Virus record (IMG/VR): IMGVR_UViG_3300048914_000069
Coordinates: 1 to 50,010 of that record
Reading direction: 5' to 3' (one strand)
DNA length: 50,010 nucleotides
Source of the DNA: a virus
The translations under genes were made by a program, and so were the position numbers. Each line of letters begins with the position of its first letter. The first letter of the stretch is position 1. The notes under the pieces are model-generated. The model worked only from the letters and a program-made list of their open reading frames with translations. It had not been told where the DNA came from and did not search any database. Below are positions 37,970 to 45,790 of this stretch, piece by piece.

Positions 37970-39109
37970 ATGAGCTACCCAGCAACGAATGTCATTCAGA
38001 TCAACACGAGAATTCGACCTGCGGGCCTCGGGACAGCTAACTTCGCAAGCGCGATGTTGTTCGCCCCGAATGGCGAGCTTCCTGTCGGGTTCACCGCTGA
38101 CACTTACCGTACCTATTTCACGCTGACCGCTCTAGCGGTTGACTTCCCGGACACCACCGAGACGTACAAGGCTGCCCAGCGTTGGCTTGGTGGTACCCCG
38201 GCAACACGTGAACTCAAAGTGTGGGCAACCGCCGTTGCCGATGCGACCTTCACCGCTACACTGAACAAAGCGCGTAACGTCGTCTGGTGGTACTGGACGC
38301 TCATCACCGCCCCGATTCTGGCAGTTGAAGCGACCGCTACACTGATCGCCCAATGGTGTGAAGATAACGGTTCGATGTTCATCAACAACCAGACCGGTAC
38401 GTCGGCTGGGCTGATCCGTGCGAACACGGCGGGCAACATCGCGATTGATTTCACGACTGCCGGGTTCCGCCACGTGTTCACCCCTGTGCATGCGACCGAT
38501 GCATACGCTGGTAACGCGTTGGCGAAACACTTCGCCGCTGTGAACTATTCAGCGGACCTGTCGACCATCACTGGAGAGTTCAAGAAATCCCCAAGTGTGA
38601 CCGCCGAGGATCTGACTGATACCGCTTACTCGAACATGATGCTCGACACCGTCAAGGCTGTGTTCTACACGGTCGTGGACAATCAGGGTTCGACCGATGC
38701 GGGACGCTGGATCAATACCAGAACCCACAGTGCATACGGTGAGTTTATCGATGACGTCGTGAATCTCGACGCGTTCATCAACTTCTTGACCACCGCACTG
38801 TACAACTCGCTGGCGAACGTACCAACCAAATTGCAACAAACGCCAGTCGGTCAAGCTGTGTTGCTGGGTACGGCTCGTCAGATCGGTCAACAGTTCATTT
38901 CGAACGGTTACCTGGGTCCGCGCAACTACATCAACCCAGACGATGGTCTCGAAGCGTACACCCTCGGCTTTGAAATCCTGACCGTACCCGAGGACATTCT
39001 CGACCTGTCGGAAGCTGATCGTAACGCCCGTAAATCTGCGCCGATCCGTATGCGTCTGTTCCGCGCCGGGGCAATCCATTCGGCCATCGTCGACCTCGAC
39101 GTCTACTAA
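37970..39109 (+). CDS. Contractile tail sheath protein (DUF3383 family)
   Basis: 379 aa. MSYPATNVIQINTRI, LAVDFPDTTETYKAAQRWLG, TRELKVWATA, GTSAGLIRANT and LGTARQIGQQFISNGYLGP match the DUF3383 sheath family. It proves a myovirus morphology. GGAG site 8-9 nt upstream. A hairpin AATCCCG/CGGGATT precedes it (37920-37946) without a T run. Confidence 0.9.
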   Translation: MSYPATNVIQINTRIRPAGLGTANFASAMLFAPNGELPVGFTADTYRTYFTLTALAVDFPDTTETYKAAQRWLGGTPATRELKVWATAVADATFTATLNKARNVVWWYWTLITAPILAVEATATLIAQWCEDNGSMFINNQTGTSAGLIRANTAGNIAIDFTTAGFRHVFTPVHATDAYAGNALAKHFAAVNYSADLSTITGEFKKSPSVTAEDLTDTAYSNMMLDTVKAVFYTVVDNQGSTDAGRWINTRTHSAYGEFIDDVVNLDAFINFLTTALYNSLANVPTKLQQTPVGQAVLLGTARQIGQQFISNGYLGPRNYINPDDGLEAYTLGFEILTVPEDILDLSEADRNARKSAPIRMRLFRAGAIHSAIVDLDVY

Positions 39110-39120
39110 GGGGAACATCT

Positions 39121-39528
39121 GTGAGCCTATCGAACTTCTCTACGGACCTCTGTGTCGTCACTGTCAACGGTCGTCAGATCAAAGACTGGGGCGAGACTGC
39201 CACACCGTACACCGACGCCCCAATCGATCCGAAGGCGGCGCTTCGGCGCGGCCAGGGCGGTAACGCCATTCGCCTCAACCGGATCAACCCGGGGCGTGCG
39301 GTGAGCCTGTACCTGAATCCAGGTTCGCCCGACTCGGCGTACTTGCAAGGTCTCCACACGTCGAACGCCAACATCACGCTGACTTACACTCAGATTGGAA
39401 CGCTCGAGACTGCTCTCGGCGTCGAAGGTGTGATGGTGAACGACGGCGAGCGTGGTCGCGGTGGTATGACCATCAACGACGATCAGTTCATGTTCGAGTT
39501 CAACAATTGGACGGCGACCCGGGGTTAA
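39121..39528 (+). CDS. Tail tube protein (DUF3277-like)
   Basis: GTG start with AGGGGA upstream; 135 aa. LCVVTVNGRQIKDWGETATP and a beta-sandwich pattern ending DDQFMFEFNNWTATRG agree with the tube proteins that follow DUF3383 sheaths. Confidence 0.8.
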   Translation: MSLSNFSTDLCVVTVNGRQIKDWGETATPYTDAPIDPKAALRRGQGGNAIRLNRINPGRAVSLYLNPGSPDSAYLQGLHTSNANITLTYTQIGTLETALGVEGVMVNDGERGRGGMTINDDQFMFEFNNWTATRG

Positions 39529-39531
39529 TCG

Positions 39532-39939
39532 ATGAGCCAAGTTAAAGCATTCACCGTCGGCGCCAAGACGTACAACGCGGCAATGGCCTCAGCGGTGAAG
39601 CAGGACGAACTGTTGAGCATGCTTACCGCTGATCTGATCGGTCGTGCAATGGTTGCCGCGAAAATCGGCAAGACCATTGATGATCACATTGTCACGACCA
39701 TGATGATGGGCATGCAGTATGCAACCAAGACGAAAATTGCCGAAATAATCATGAACCAAGTATTCATCGCCGGGACCACGATTCCCGTGACGGTTGATGA
39801 TTTCTCAGGTCGTATGGTCGAATACAATCAGCTACTCGCGAAACTGTTGGTGTTCAACCTCGGGGATTTTTCCTCATGGCTGCAAAGCGCCATCGACGAC
39901 GCAATGCAGCCCCCAGCCTCGGTAAACGCGACAGCATAG
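39532..39939 (+). CDS. Tail assembly chaperone
   Basis: The 135-aa helical protein between tube and tape measure has the size and place of lambda G/P2 E-type chaperones. GRAMVAAKIGKTIDDHIVTT and a C-terminal LLVFNLGDFSSWLQSAIDDA are visible. Its 3' end is overlapped for 64 bp by a second frame (39876-40112) in -1, with GATTTTTCC just before the overlap start, so a -1 frameshift fusion is possible. Confidence 0.75.
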   Translation: MSQVKAFTVGAKTYNAAMASAVKQDELLSMLTADLIGRAMVAAKIGKTIDDHIVTTMMMGMQYATKTKIAEIIMNQVFIAGTTIPVTVDDFSGRMVEYNQLLAKLLVFNLGDFSSWLQSAIDDAMQPPASVNATA

Positions 39940-40112
39940 TCAACTGGTATCTGATGCGACCATGCACGGGGGTGGACGGTGTATGCCCTCCCCTGTGCAC
40001 CTGGGCGCAGTTGAACGACGGAACTTACAGCCTCGCTGACGTGGAACGCTTCAACGTCACAATTCAGGAACTTGTCGCCGTCAGGGTGGCGCAGATGACC
40101 ACGGTGAAATAG
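39876..40112 (+). CDS. Second chaperone-region protein (possible -1 frameshift product)
   Basis: 78 aa. A basic N-terminus (MAAKRHRRRNAAPSLGKRD) is followed by IVNWYLMRPC and LNDGTYSLADVERFNVTIQE, the latter like DUF6889-type phage proteins. GGGGA 9 nt upstream can serve as an independent ribosome site, so both a separate protein and a frameshift fusion with 39532-39939 are open. Confidence 0.7.
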   Translation: MAAKRHRRRNAAPSLGKRDSIVNWYLMRPCTGVDGVCPPLCTWAQLNDGTYSLADVERFNVTIQELVAVRVAQMTTVK

Positions 40113-41456
40113 ATGGCGAACGTTCTTACCAGCTTCCTCGTGGGTATCGGCTGGGATACCACTGACTTCGATAAAGGTTCTAGAAATATTGACCGAGGTC
40201 TCCAATCGGTTAAAACGTCCGCTCTCGGCATCAGCGCTGCTATCCTCGGGGTTTTCGCTGGGGTAGCGGGTGCTGCTGTCAACACCGCCCAACGCGTCGA
40301 TCAGCTCTCCCTCGCCACGCAGAACCTGAACACAAATAAGCAGTTCGTATCGAACCTGGGCGGCGCTATGAAGCTCATGGGCGGCGATGCGGCTGCTGCC
40401 CTGACCGAAGTACGTGGAATCGAGGAAGCACTCACAAACCTGCAATTGAAAAAAGAAATGGGACCGTTTACGGATCTTGCGTATGCGGGGGTGGACATCA
40501 CCCATTTGACGAACAAGTCGACCGCCGAAGGATTTCTGTCAGAACTTTCCGATCAACTCCCCAAGCTGAATAATAACCAGCGGCAAATCGTTCAGAAGTC
40601 ACTCGGTCTGTCCGACGCCACGATGAAGGCGATTAGCAACGGTAGTCAGCAGTTCGAAGCGTTGGTACAGCGCTCTCAGGACTTGACAGGGACGATCACA
40701 CAGCTCACCGATAATTCGCGAAAATTGAGTGACCAGATGGCCGAGTTCGGCCTACGCATGATCGGTATTACAAATGAGCTGACTGAGAAAACCCTCCCCG
40801 GACTCGTGAGCCTATCGACTTGGGCGAACCAGTTTGTTGAGAAACATCGCGATGATATCTCGGGCGTGATCGATACAGTCGCTGAGAACCCAGGTTCGAC
40901 AGTCGCGCTCGGCGGTGGTGCATTGGCGACGGCGCTCGGCGCGTTGACCTCGAAGCTCGGTCTGACCAGCCTCGGGGGTGCAGCGTCCAAGGTCGGTACA
41001 GCAGGTATGATCGTCGGAGGTGCAACACTGGCTACCGATGTGACATTCGATACCCTCGAAACACATTTCCCAGGTCTGAAATCATTTGAACAAAATATGG
41101 ACCAAGGCGCCCGTAACATGGGTCTCGGTAAACTCGTCGATTTTTCCGATTGGTTGTTCAATACCGAAACGTCACCATCGAATACCCCATCGTGGTACGA
41201 CAAGCAGCAATTACCCGACCAGTCGAACTACACACCCGATGCAATGCCGACACCGTATAAAGACGTCACACCCGCGTCTGACGAAGCGAATGATGCATTG
41301 GTGAAAGCGATCCAGGCGGCGAAGGTGAACGTCTCCAACAATGTGAACTTGAACGTCACACTTGATGGTCAGGCCATCGACGCCAAAATCACCGAAGTTA
41401 CAGAGCGTGCCAATTACAGTACAATCGACGACGTCCGCTCTTCGACGTCGAGGTAA
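40113..41456 (+). CDS. Tape measure protein
   Basis: 447 aa. Start LTSFLVGIGWDTTDFDKGSR is the usual tape-measure opening, followed by a hydrophobic helix (ALGISAAILGVFAGVAGAA), long helical repeats, and a Gly/Ala-rich membrane-like stretch near 265-305. At about 0.15 nm per residue it predicts a short tail near 65 nm, an estimate from the general rule. Confidence 0.85.
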   Translation: MANVLTSFLVGIGWDTTDFDKGSRNIDRGLQSVKTSALGISAAILGVFAGVAGAAVNTAQRVDQLSLATQNLNTNKQFVSNLGGAMKLMGGDAAAALTEVRGIEEALTNLQLKKEMGPFTDLAYAGVDITHLTNKSTAEGFLSELSDQLPKLNNNQRQIVQKSLGLSDATMKAISNGSQQFEALVQRSQDLTGTITQLTDNSRKLSDQMAEFGLRMIGITNELTEKTLPGLVSLSTWANQFVEKHRDDISGVIDTVAENPGSTVALGGGALATALGALTSKLGLTSLGGAASKVGTAGMIVGGATLATDVTFDTLETHFPGLKSFEQNMDQGARNMGLGKLVDFSDWLFNTETSPSNTPSWYDKQQLPDQSNYTPDAMPTPYKDVTPASDEANDALVKAIQAAKVNVSNNVNLNVTLDGQAIDAKITEVTERANYSTIDDVRSSTSR

Positions 41457-41459
41457 CCC

Positions 41460-42116
41460 GTGAGCATTGTTCAACTCTTCACCAAACAGGCGCCGACCAT
41501 CGCGGGTTACTCATTCGACGCGGTGCTGGAAGACACGTTCGAAGCCACGGTGGAAGTGACGACTTATCCGATTGAGTCGGGTGTGCGTGTGGCGGATCAT
41601 CGGATCCTGCAACCGTTTAAATGGTCGCTCGTCGGAGCGGTGAGCAATAATCCTCTCAAGGTACAACTGACCGACTTCCTCGGCGGTGCGTTATCGAACC
41701 TGACGAATAACCCACTTGTGTCGACTGTTGCGGGTTTGTCAGCGGGTTTCCTGGCGGGCAGTGATGAGACACGTGCCAGCACCACGTTACAGTTTCTGAT
41801 CGTTCTCATGCAATCGGGCGATCCCTTCACCATTGATGCTGGTGACATCACGTTGAATAATATGGTGATCACTCGTCTGTCGCGCACGAAAGACCCAAGC
41901 AACGAGAACGGTTTGATATTCGTTGCGGATCTTCAAGAGCTGATCACCCTGGAACGTATTTCGTTCGTCGGTCCGCCTGCACCCGATCAACTGCGTGACG
42001 GCGATCAATCGAAGTCGGCGACCACCCGGGCGATCAATCGCGGTCAGAAAATGGTCGCTGATGCGAAGGCTGCTGTTACGAAACAGGTCGATTCGGTCCT
42101 TGAGAGTATTTTCTAA
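41460..42116 (+). CDS. Baseplate/tail protein, 218 aa
   Basis: GTG start. A beta-rich body (AVLEDTFEATVEVTTYPIES, VRVADHRILQPFKWSLVGAV) is typical of the DUF6046/Dit-like baseplate proteins after the tape measure; a helical C-terminus follows. It overlaps the next gene by one base. Confidence 0.7.
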   Translation: MSIVQLFTKQAPTIAGYSFDAVLEDTFEATVEVTTYPIESGVRVADHRILQPFKWSLVGAVSNNPLKVQLTDFLGGALSNLTNNPLVSTVAGLSAGFLAGSDETRASTTLQFLIVLMQSGDPFTIDAGDITLNNMVITRLSRTKDPSNENGLIFVADLQELITLERISFVGPPAPDQLRDGDQSKSATTRAINRGQKMVADAKAAVTKQVDSVLESIF

Positions 42117-42412
42117 TGGTTGAAATTCCACTTCTCAGCGGGTCGACGAATGCCCATCAGCGCTTCTCAGTCCAACTCGGTTCGAACTTGATCAACTTCG
42201 AAATCGACTACATATCGTATCTCGACAACCCGGCATGGTCGATGAACCTGTTTCGCGATGGCTCGCCGCTCGTGCGTGGTGCGATGCTCGAGCCAGGGTG
42301 CGATGTAATCGCGAATTACCGCGCCAAGATCGGCCTACTCGTCTTCGTTGGTGACCCAGTGACGCTAGATAACCTCGGTATCGCCAACCATCTGGTATGG
42401 GTGACCGAATGA
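42116..42412 (+). CDS. Baseplate plug protein (Pam3 gp18-like)
   Basis: The 98-aa beta-barrel-like protein has INFEIDYISYLDNPAWSMNL and DGSPLVRGAMLEPGCDV. The length and pattern fit the small plug proteins of simple myophage baseplates. It overlaps the hub gene by 4 bp. Confidence 0.7.
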   Translation: MVEIPLLSGSTNAHQRFSVQLGSNLINFEIDYISYLDNPAWSMNLFRDGSPLVRGAMLEPGCDVIANYRAKIGLLVFVGDPVTLDNLGIANHLVWVTE

Positions 42413-43830
42413 ACGGTCGTACATGGTCGATGGATATCAACGGCGAACCGTACATCGAACCACAGTTCGGATTACGGATGTTCCGCGTGGTGTTCGATAT
42501 CCAGATCAGCCCGGGCGATGCGTTATCACTCGCCGACATCCGAATTTATAACCTGCTCAAGACGACGGCGATTCAACAGGGTTCGTCGATTGTGTTCCGT
42601 GGTGGGTTTGAGGACGCGAGCGATACGCTATTCATCGGATACGTGACCAACGTCCTGCGCGAGCGAGACCCCGGATCTGCCGAGATCGTGACGCGCCTGA
42701 TATGCAAATCAGGTGACCCCGTCAAGGATCGCGGGTCTGCGCAGGGTTCATACGGTAAGGGTACGAAGATCGTCGACGTCCTGCGCGATCTGGCGCGCTC
42801 GTGGCCCATCCAGCTCGACGTGGACGAGGGGCAGTTTGCCGACTCACCGCTGCTGGTGAGCGGTTACAACACGAATGGTGACATCCCGACGATCCTGTTC
42901 GACCTCGGGTACGCGTACGGTTTCGACTGGGTGCAGGAACGTGGTCGACTGGTCGTCACTCGCCGTAACTTCCCCCGCACTGTGACCCCGACACTGGTCA
43001 ATCAATTCACCGGTATGCAAGGTATTCCCGAAGTTACGGGAGGTCCCAACGGACTGGGTGTGTTCGTAAGCGTCAGGATGAATCCGTATTTTAGGGTTAA
43101 CGGTAGGATCACTCTACAAAGTGAGTTTGCGACGTACAACACCGGTAACTTATATGTTGTTGAGCTCGCAGGTGACGCGACAGCAAACGGAGACTGGAAT
43201 ATTTTCGCTCTGCGCCAACGTGGCGACAGTCACGGTAACCTGTGGACGACTGAGATCGACGGGATTCGTGCCGGTGCGGTAGCGCCTGCACCGGGGTCTA
43301 TACCGAACTCTGTCGACGCCACGGGTGTGCTGGTATGGGGTGCCCGGGTAGCTCAGGACTTCCGTGTACGCGTGCGTCAGATGGGTGATAACCTGAATAT
43401 TAACCCCGACTGGTTGATGGCGGTGATGGGGTTCGAAACGGGTTACACGTTCGACCCGACCACCAGTAATCCGGGCAGTTCAGCGACTGGTCTGATCCAG
43501 TTCCTCGAAACCACAGCGCGCGGGCTTGGGACGACGACGACTGCACTGCGCCGCATGACTGCCGTTCAGCAGTTGGACTACGTCGAGAAGTATTTTGCGC
43601 AGTATGCGAGTCGGATCACGAACCTAGGGGATTGCTATATGGCGGTACTGTGGCCAGTGGCGATGGGTCGTCCGGACTCATACGTGATGTGGACGAAGGT
43701 TGGTACGTATGCTGCTCAGTACGCTGCGAACGCAGGATTGGACGTGAACCGGGATGACCAGATTACACGGGGTGAAGCAGTTGCCCGCGTGAATACATCG
43801 CTGATGCGCGGGCAACAGTTTGCACGGTGA
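42409..43830 (+). CDS. Baseplate hub fused to a transglycosylase with EF-hand-like loop
   Basis: 473 aa. Residues 1-320 form a hub (gp27/gp44-like; KGTKIVDVLRDLARSWPIQL, DIPTILFDLGYAYGFDW). Residues 330-473 read NINPDWLMAVMGFETGYTFD with candidate catalytic Glu343, then SATGLIQFLETTARGL, as in lytic transglycosylases, and near the end DVNRDDQITRGE, an EF-hand-like loop. It would let the tail cut the cell wall during infection. Hub and wall-cutting domain in one chain is a less usual arrangement. Confidence 0.82.
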   Translation: MNGRTWSMDINGEPYIEPQFGLRMFRVVFDIQISPGDALSLADIRIYNLLKTTAIQQGSSIVFRGGFEDASDTLFIGYVTNVLRERDPGSAEIVTRLICKSGDPVKDRGSAQGSYGKGTKIVDVLRDLARSWPIQLDVDEGQFADSPLLVSGYNTNGDIPTILFDLGYAYGFDWVQERGRLVVTRRNFPRTVTPTLVNQFTGMQGIPEVTGGPNGLGVFVSVRMNPYFRVNGRITLQSEFATYNTGNLYVVELAGDATANGDWNIFALRQRGDSHGNLWTTEIDGIRAGAVAPAPGSIPNSVDATGVLVWGARVAQDFRVRVRQMGDNLNINPDWLMAVMGFETGYTFDPTTSNPGSSATGLIQFLETTARGLGTTTTALRRMTAVQQLDYVEKYFAQYASRITNLGDCYMAVLWPVAMGRPDSYVMWTKVGTYAAQYAANAGLDVNRDDQITRGEAVARVNTSLMRGQQFAR

Positions 43831-44064
43831 TTACTGATCCGGGTCGATACTAAAATCGCCCGGACGACCGTAACCGAATTCATCACCGAATTGCCAGACG
43901 GCAGCGACTCGACCGGCGACAAACGTGTGAGCGACAATTCGGACGTCGCAACAATATTCCCGCGAATCCAAAATACAAATGCAGTCGACCGGTGGGAGTC
44001 CAACACCGTCAAAGGTAGTACGAACTCGGGTGCGTAACTTTTGTTTGATCTCTTCCGCGTCCAC
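43831..44064 (-). CDS. 77-aa leftward accessory protein
   Basis: It ends one base after the hub stop, convergently. DCICILDSREYCCDVRIVAH is a hydrophobic beta pair with several Cys, then an acidic tail. Last of four leftward genes. Not recognised. Confidence 0.55.
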   Translation of the reverse strand: MDAEEIKQKLRTRVRTTFDGVGLPPVDCICILDSREYCCDVRIVAHTFVAGRVAAVWQFGDEFGYGRPGDFSIDPDQ

Positions 44065-44066
44065 AC

Positions 44067-44204
44067 CTAACCCCTCCCCGCTTGATTCACCGGCACGAAC
44101 GTATAGTAGCCCATGCCGTGGTGATGAACGTACCAGTAGTCACTGTCGAGACGGTTCATCAGTTCCTGAAACGTGTAGATCCGCGTAGCGTACGTGCGTT
44201 TCAT
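44067..44204 (-). CDS. 45-aa leftward protein
   Basis: ATG 44204 has GGAGAG 8 nt upstream and overlaps the upstream stop. MKRTYATRIYTFQELMNRLD, then YWYVHHHGMGYYTFVPV: aromatic and His-rich. Unknown. Confidence 0.55.
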   Translation of the reverse strand: MKRTYATRIYTFQELMNRLDSDYWYVHHHGMGYYTFVPVNQAGRG

Positions 44205-44338
44205 TTGCGATCTCTCCGTGCCCGAGTCCATCCGTTGATCCAATTGTTCGCCGACCACGGGGTTGCATCACCGAATGGATTAGCGTCCTTCGGCTTGCCA
44301 GCCAGGAATGCTGCGTAACCTTGCTCGAATGGTGTCAT
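44201..44338 (-). CDS. RMF/CrpP-like small protein
   Basis: The 45-aa product MTPFEQGYAAFLAGKPKDAN, then PWSANNWINGWTRARR, has the G-Y-x-A-F...NP...W..GW.RA pattern of ribosome modulation factor and of the phage/plasmid Rmf/CrpP family. Overlaps both neighbours by 4 bp. It could act on ribosomes, or be a small protein of unknown role like most phage relatives. From recalled pattern only. Confidence 0.65.
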   Translation of the reverse strand: MTPFEQGYAAFLAGKPKDANPFGDATPWSANNWINGWTRARRDRK

Positions 44339-44532
44339 TGCACCACCTCCACTTCTGACATCGGTAATCCGCAGAGCATACGAACTGGGACATTATAGGT
44401 ACATGCAACCGAACGCATGAGTCGCTGGACATGGATTTCCATACGACGCGTTTGTTCTTCTTTCGGGAGTTGATTCCATAGGCGGAGTGATATTAACCGT
44501 TGGATGTGTTTGCGCTTACCCTTACTGATCAT
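44335..44532 (-). CDS. 65-aa basic leftward protein
   Basis: ATG 44532 lies after GGGAG and after the predicted transcript start; an upstream ATG is too close to the promoter. MISKGKRKHIQRLISLRLWN is strongly basic and helical. First gene of the four-gene leftward cassette. Not recognised. Confidence 0.55.
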   Translation of the reverse strand: MISKGKRKHIQRLISLRLWNQLPKEEQTRRMEIHVQRLMRSVACTYNVPVRMLCGLPMSEVEVVQ

Positions 44533-44563
44533 TCTCGTATCACTCCCGTGCTGATGTACCGAC

Positions 44564-44591
44564 ACTGTATCACCCGTGACGAATCCGTCAA
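44564..44591 (-). promoter_or_regulatory. Leftward promoter with TGACG-N4-CGTCA operator
   Basis: -35 TTGACG, 16 bp, -10 TACAGT, read leftward; palindrome TGACGAATCCGTCA at 44577-44590. A leftward terminator lies directly upstream. Confidence 0.7.
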
Positions 44592-44601
44592 TCCCTACCC
44601 G

Positions 44602-44624
44602 TTAAAAAGCCCGGCGAACCGGGC
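44602..44624 (-). terminator. Leftward terminator upstream of the 44.5-kb cassette
   Basis: Stem GCCCGG/CCGGGC with a TTCG loop, then TTTTTAA in the leftward sense. No leftward gene lies between it and 49025, so it would block antisense or read-through transcription from the lysis side. Confidence 0.75.
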
Positions 44625-44666
44625 AACACATCAACACAAGCAGGGAGGTTGTACAGTCGCATTTAA

Positions 44667-44699
44667 TGACGTGACTGTCAAGCGTCGTCAATGTATTAT
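44667..44699 (+). promoter_or_regulatory. Promoter with operator variant before the spike gene
   Basis: GTGACT, 17 bp, TATTAT, ending 27 bp before ATG 44727. Variant palindrome TGACGTGACTGTCA at 44667-44680 overlaps the -35, and another TTGACG lies on the opposite strand. Confidence 0.5.
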
Positions 44700-44726
44700 C
44701 ATGTCCATATTTAATGGGGTTGACAC

Positions 44727-45443
44727 ATGGCGCATACGCGGGCACAACAGCCACAGATGCTACGGGAAGCGTTCCGGGAGATGATGAAAGGTGTTGCCAC
44801 ATCGTCACCCGGGCACATCCTCGCGTTCGACCCCGTGACCCAGCTCGCCCAAGTCCAGATCGGTATAACCCGTGTGGACTTGAACGGCGCGACATTTGAG
44901 CCGCCGACGATTATCGAAACTCCCGTGTATTTCCCGGGCGGCGATTATCATATCGAATACCAGATCGACCCAGGCTGTGAAGGTGACATCCTGTTCAGTC
45001 AGCGTTGCGTTGACGGGTGGATACAGACGGGCGGTGTGGCTGCAAACCCCATCGGTCGTTTCCACGATCCACAAGATGCATTCTTTCTCCCGGGCTTCCG
45101 TTCGCTACCGAATAAACTACCCGCGTTCCAGAACAACGGTATCAGGATCAGCAACAAAGCCGGTACACAGTTCGCGTGGTTAAAGAACGACAATACGATC
45201 ACCATGGACAACGGTGTGGCGAACTTCAACCTGATGCCCGATGGTTCCGCATCGATGCAAAACGGCTCGGGGTTCATTCGTATCGGTGCCGACGGCATCG
45301 TTAACATCAACGGTGTCACTATCAATCCGGCGTCCCTTGTAACCACACCGAACGACGTGAAAGCTGGTACGATATTCCTTAAGACTCACCGTCATACTGG
45401 TGTCACCGCTGGTACGGCAACATCCGGGACGCCTACACCATGA
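44727..45443 (+). CDS. Membrane-piercing spike (Gp138/gpV-like)
   Basis: 238 aa. The N-terminal part GHILAFDPVTQLAQVQIGIT is the OB-fold of Gp138/gpV spikes, then an IDPGCEGDILFSQRCVDGW strand pair, a beta-helical repeat region (180-220), and near the end KTHRHTGVTAG, a HxH-type metal site at the tip. It forms the trimeric needle under the hub. Confidence 0.85.
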   Translation: MAHTRAQQPQMLREAFREMMKGVATSSPGHILAFDPVTQLAQVQIGITRVDLNGATFEPPTIIETPVYFPGGDYHIEYQIDPGCEGDILFSQRCVDGWIQTGGVAANPIGRFHDPQDAFFLPGFRSLPNKLPAFQNNGIRISNKAGTQFAWLKNDNTITMDNGVANFNLMPDGSASMQNGSGFIRIGADGIVNINGVTINPASLVTTPNDVKAGTIFLKTHRHTGVTAGTATSGTPTP

Positions 45444-45790
45444 CAGTTCGACGCCTCGACGACGAAACCGGCGACATCGTGACCAGCGGTCAACAGTTCC
45501 TGACGGGCCGGGAAGAGATCGCGCAGACGGTGAAAACTCGTCTCGCGCTGTTCCTGGGTGAGTACTTCCGGAACATTACCGACGGTACGCCGTGGTACGA
45601 ACAGATCCTCGGCAAGTTCACGAGCTTGGACGTCGCCGAGTCGGTGCTGCGTGTGCGGATCGCCACGACCCCCGGCGTTGTCCGGTTGACCAGTTTTGAC
45701 ACAGATTTCGATATTGATTCCCGCAAGTACAGCGTGACTGCCGGGATACTTACCATTTACGGCGTCGACGAGGTAACTTTTAATGGCTGA
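45440..45790 (+). CDS. Baseplate wedge protein (gp25-like)
   Basis: 116 aa. LTGREEIAQTVKTRLALFLG, EYFRNITDGTPWYEQILGK and the FTSLDVAESVLRVRIATTPG pattern match gp25/GPW-type lysozyme-like wedge proteins that join sheath to baseplate. It overlaps spike and J-like genes. Confidence 0.82.
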   Translation: MTVRRLDDETGDIVTSGQQFLTGREEIAQTVKTRLALFLGEYFRNITDGTPWYEQILGKFTSLDVAESVLRVRIATTPGVVRLTSFDTDFDIDSRKYSVTAGILTIYGVDEVTFNG

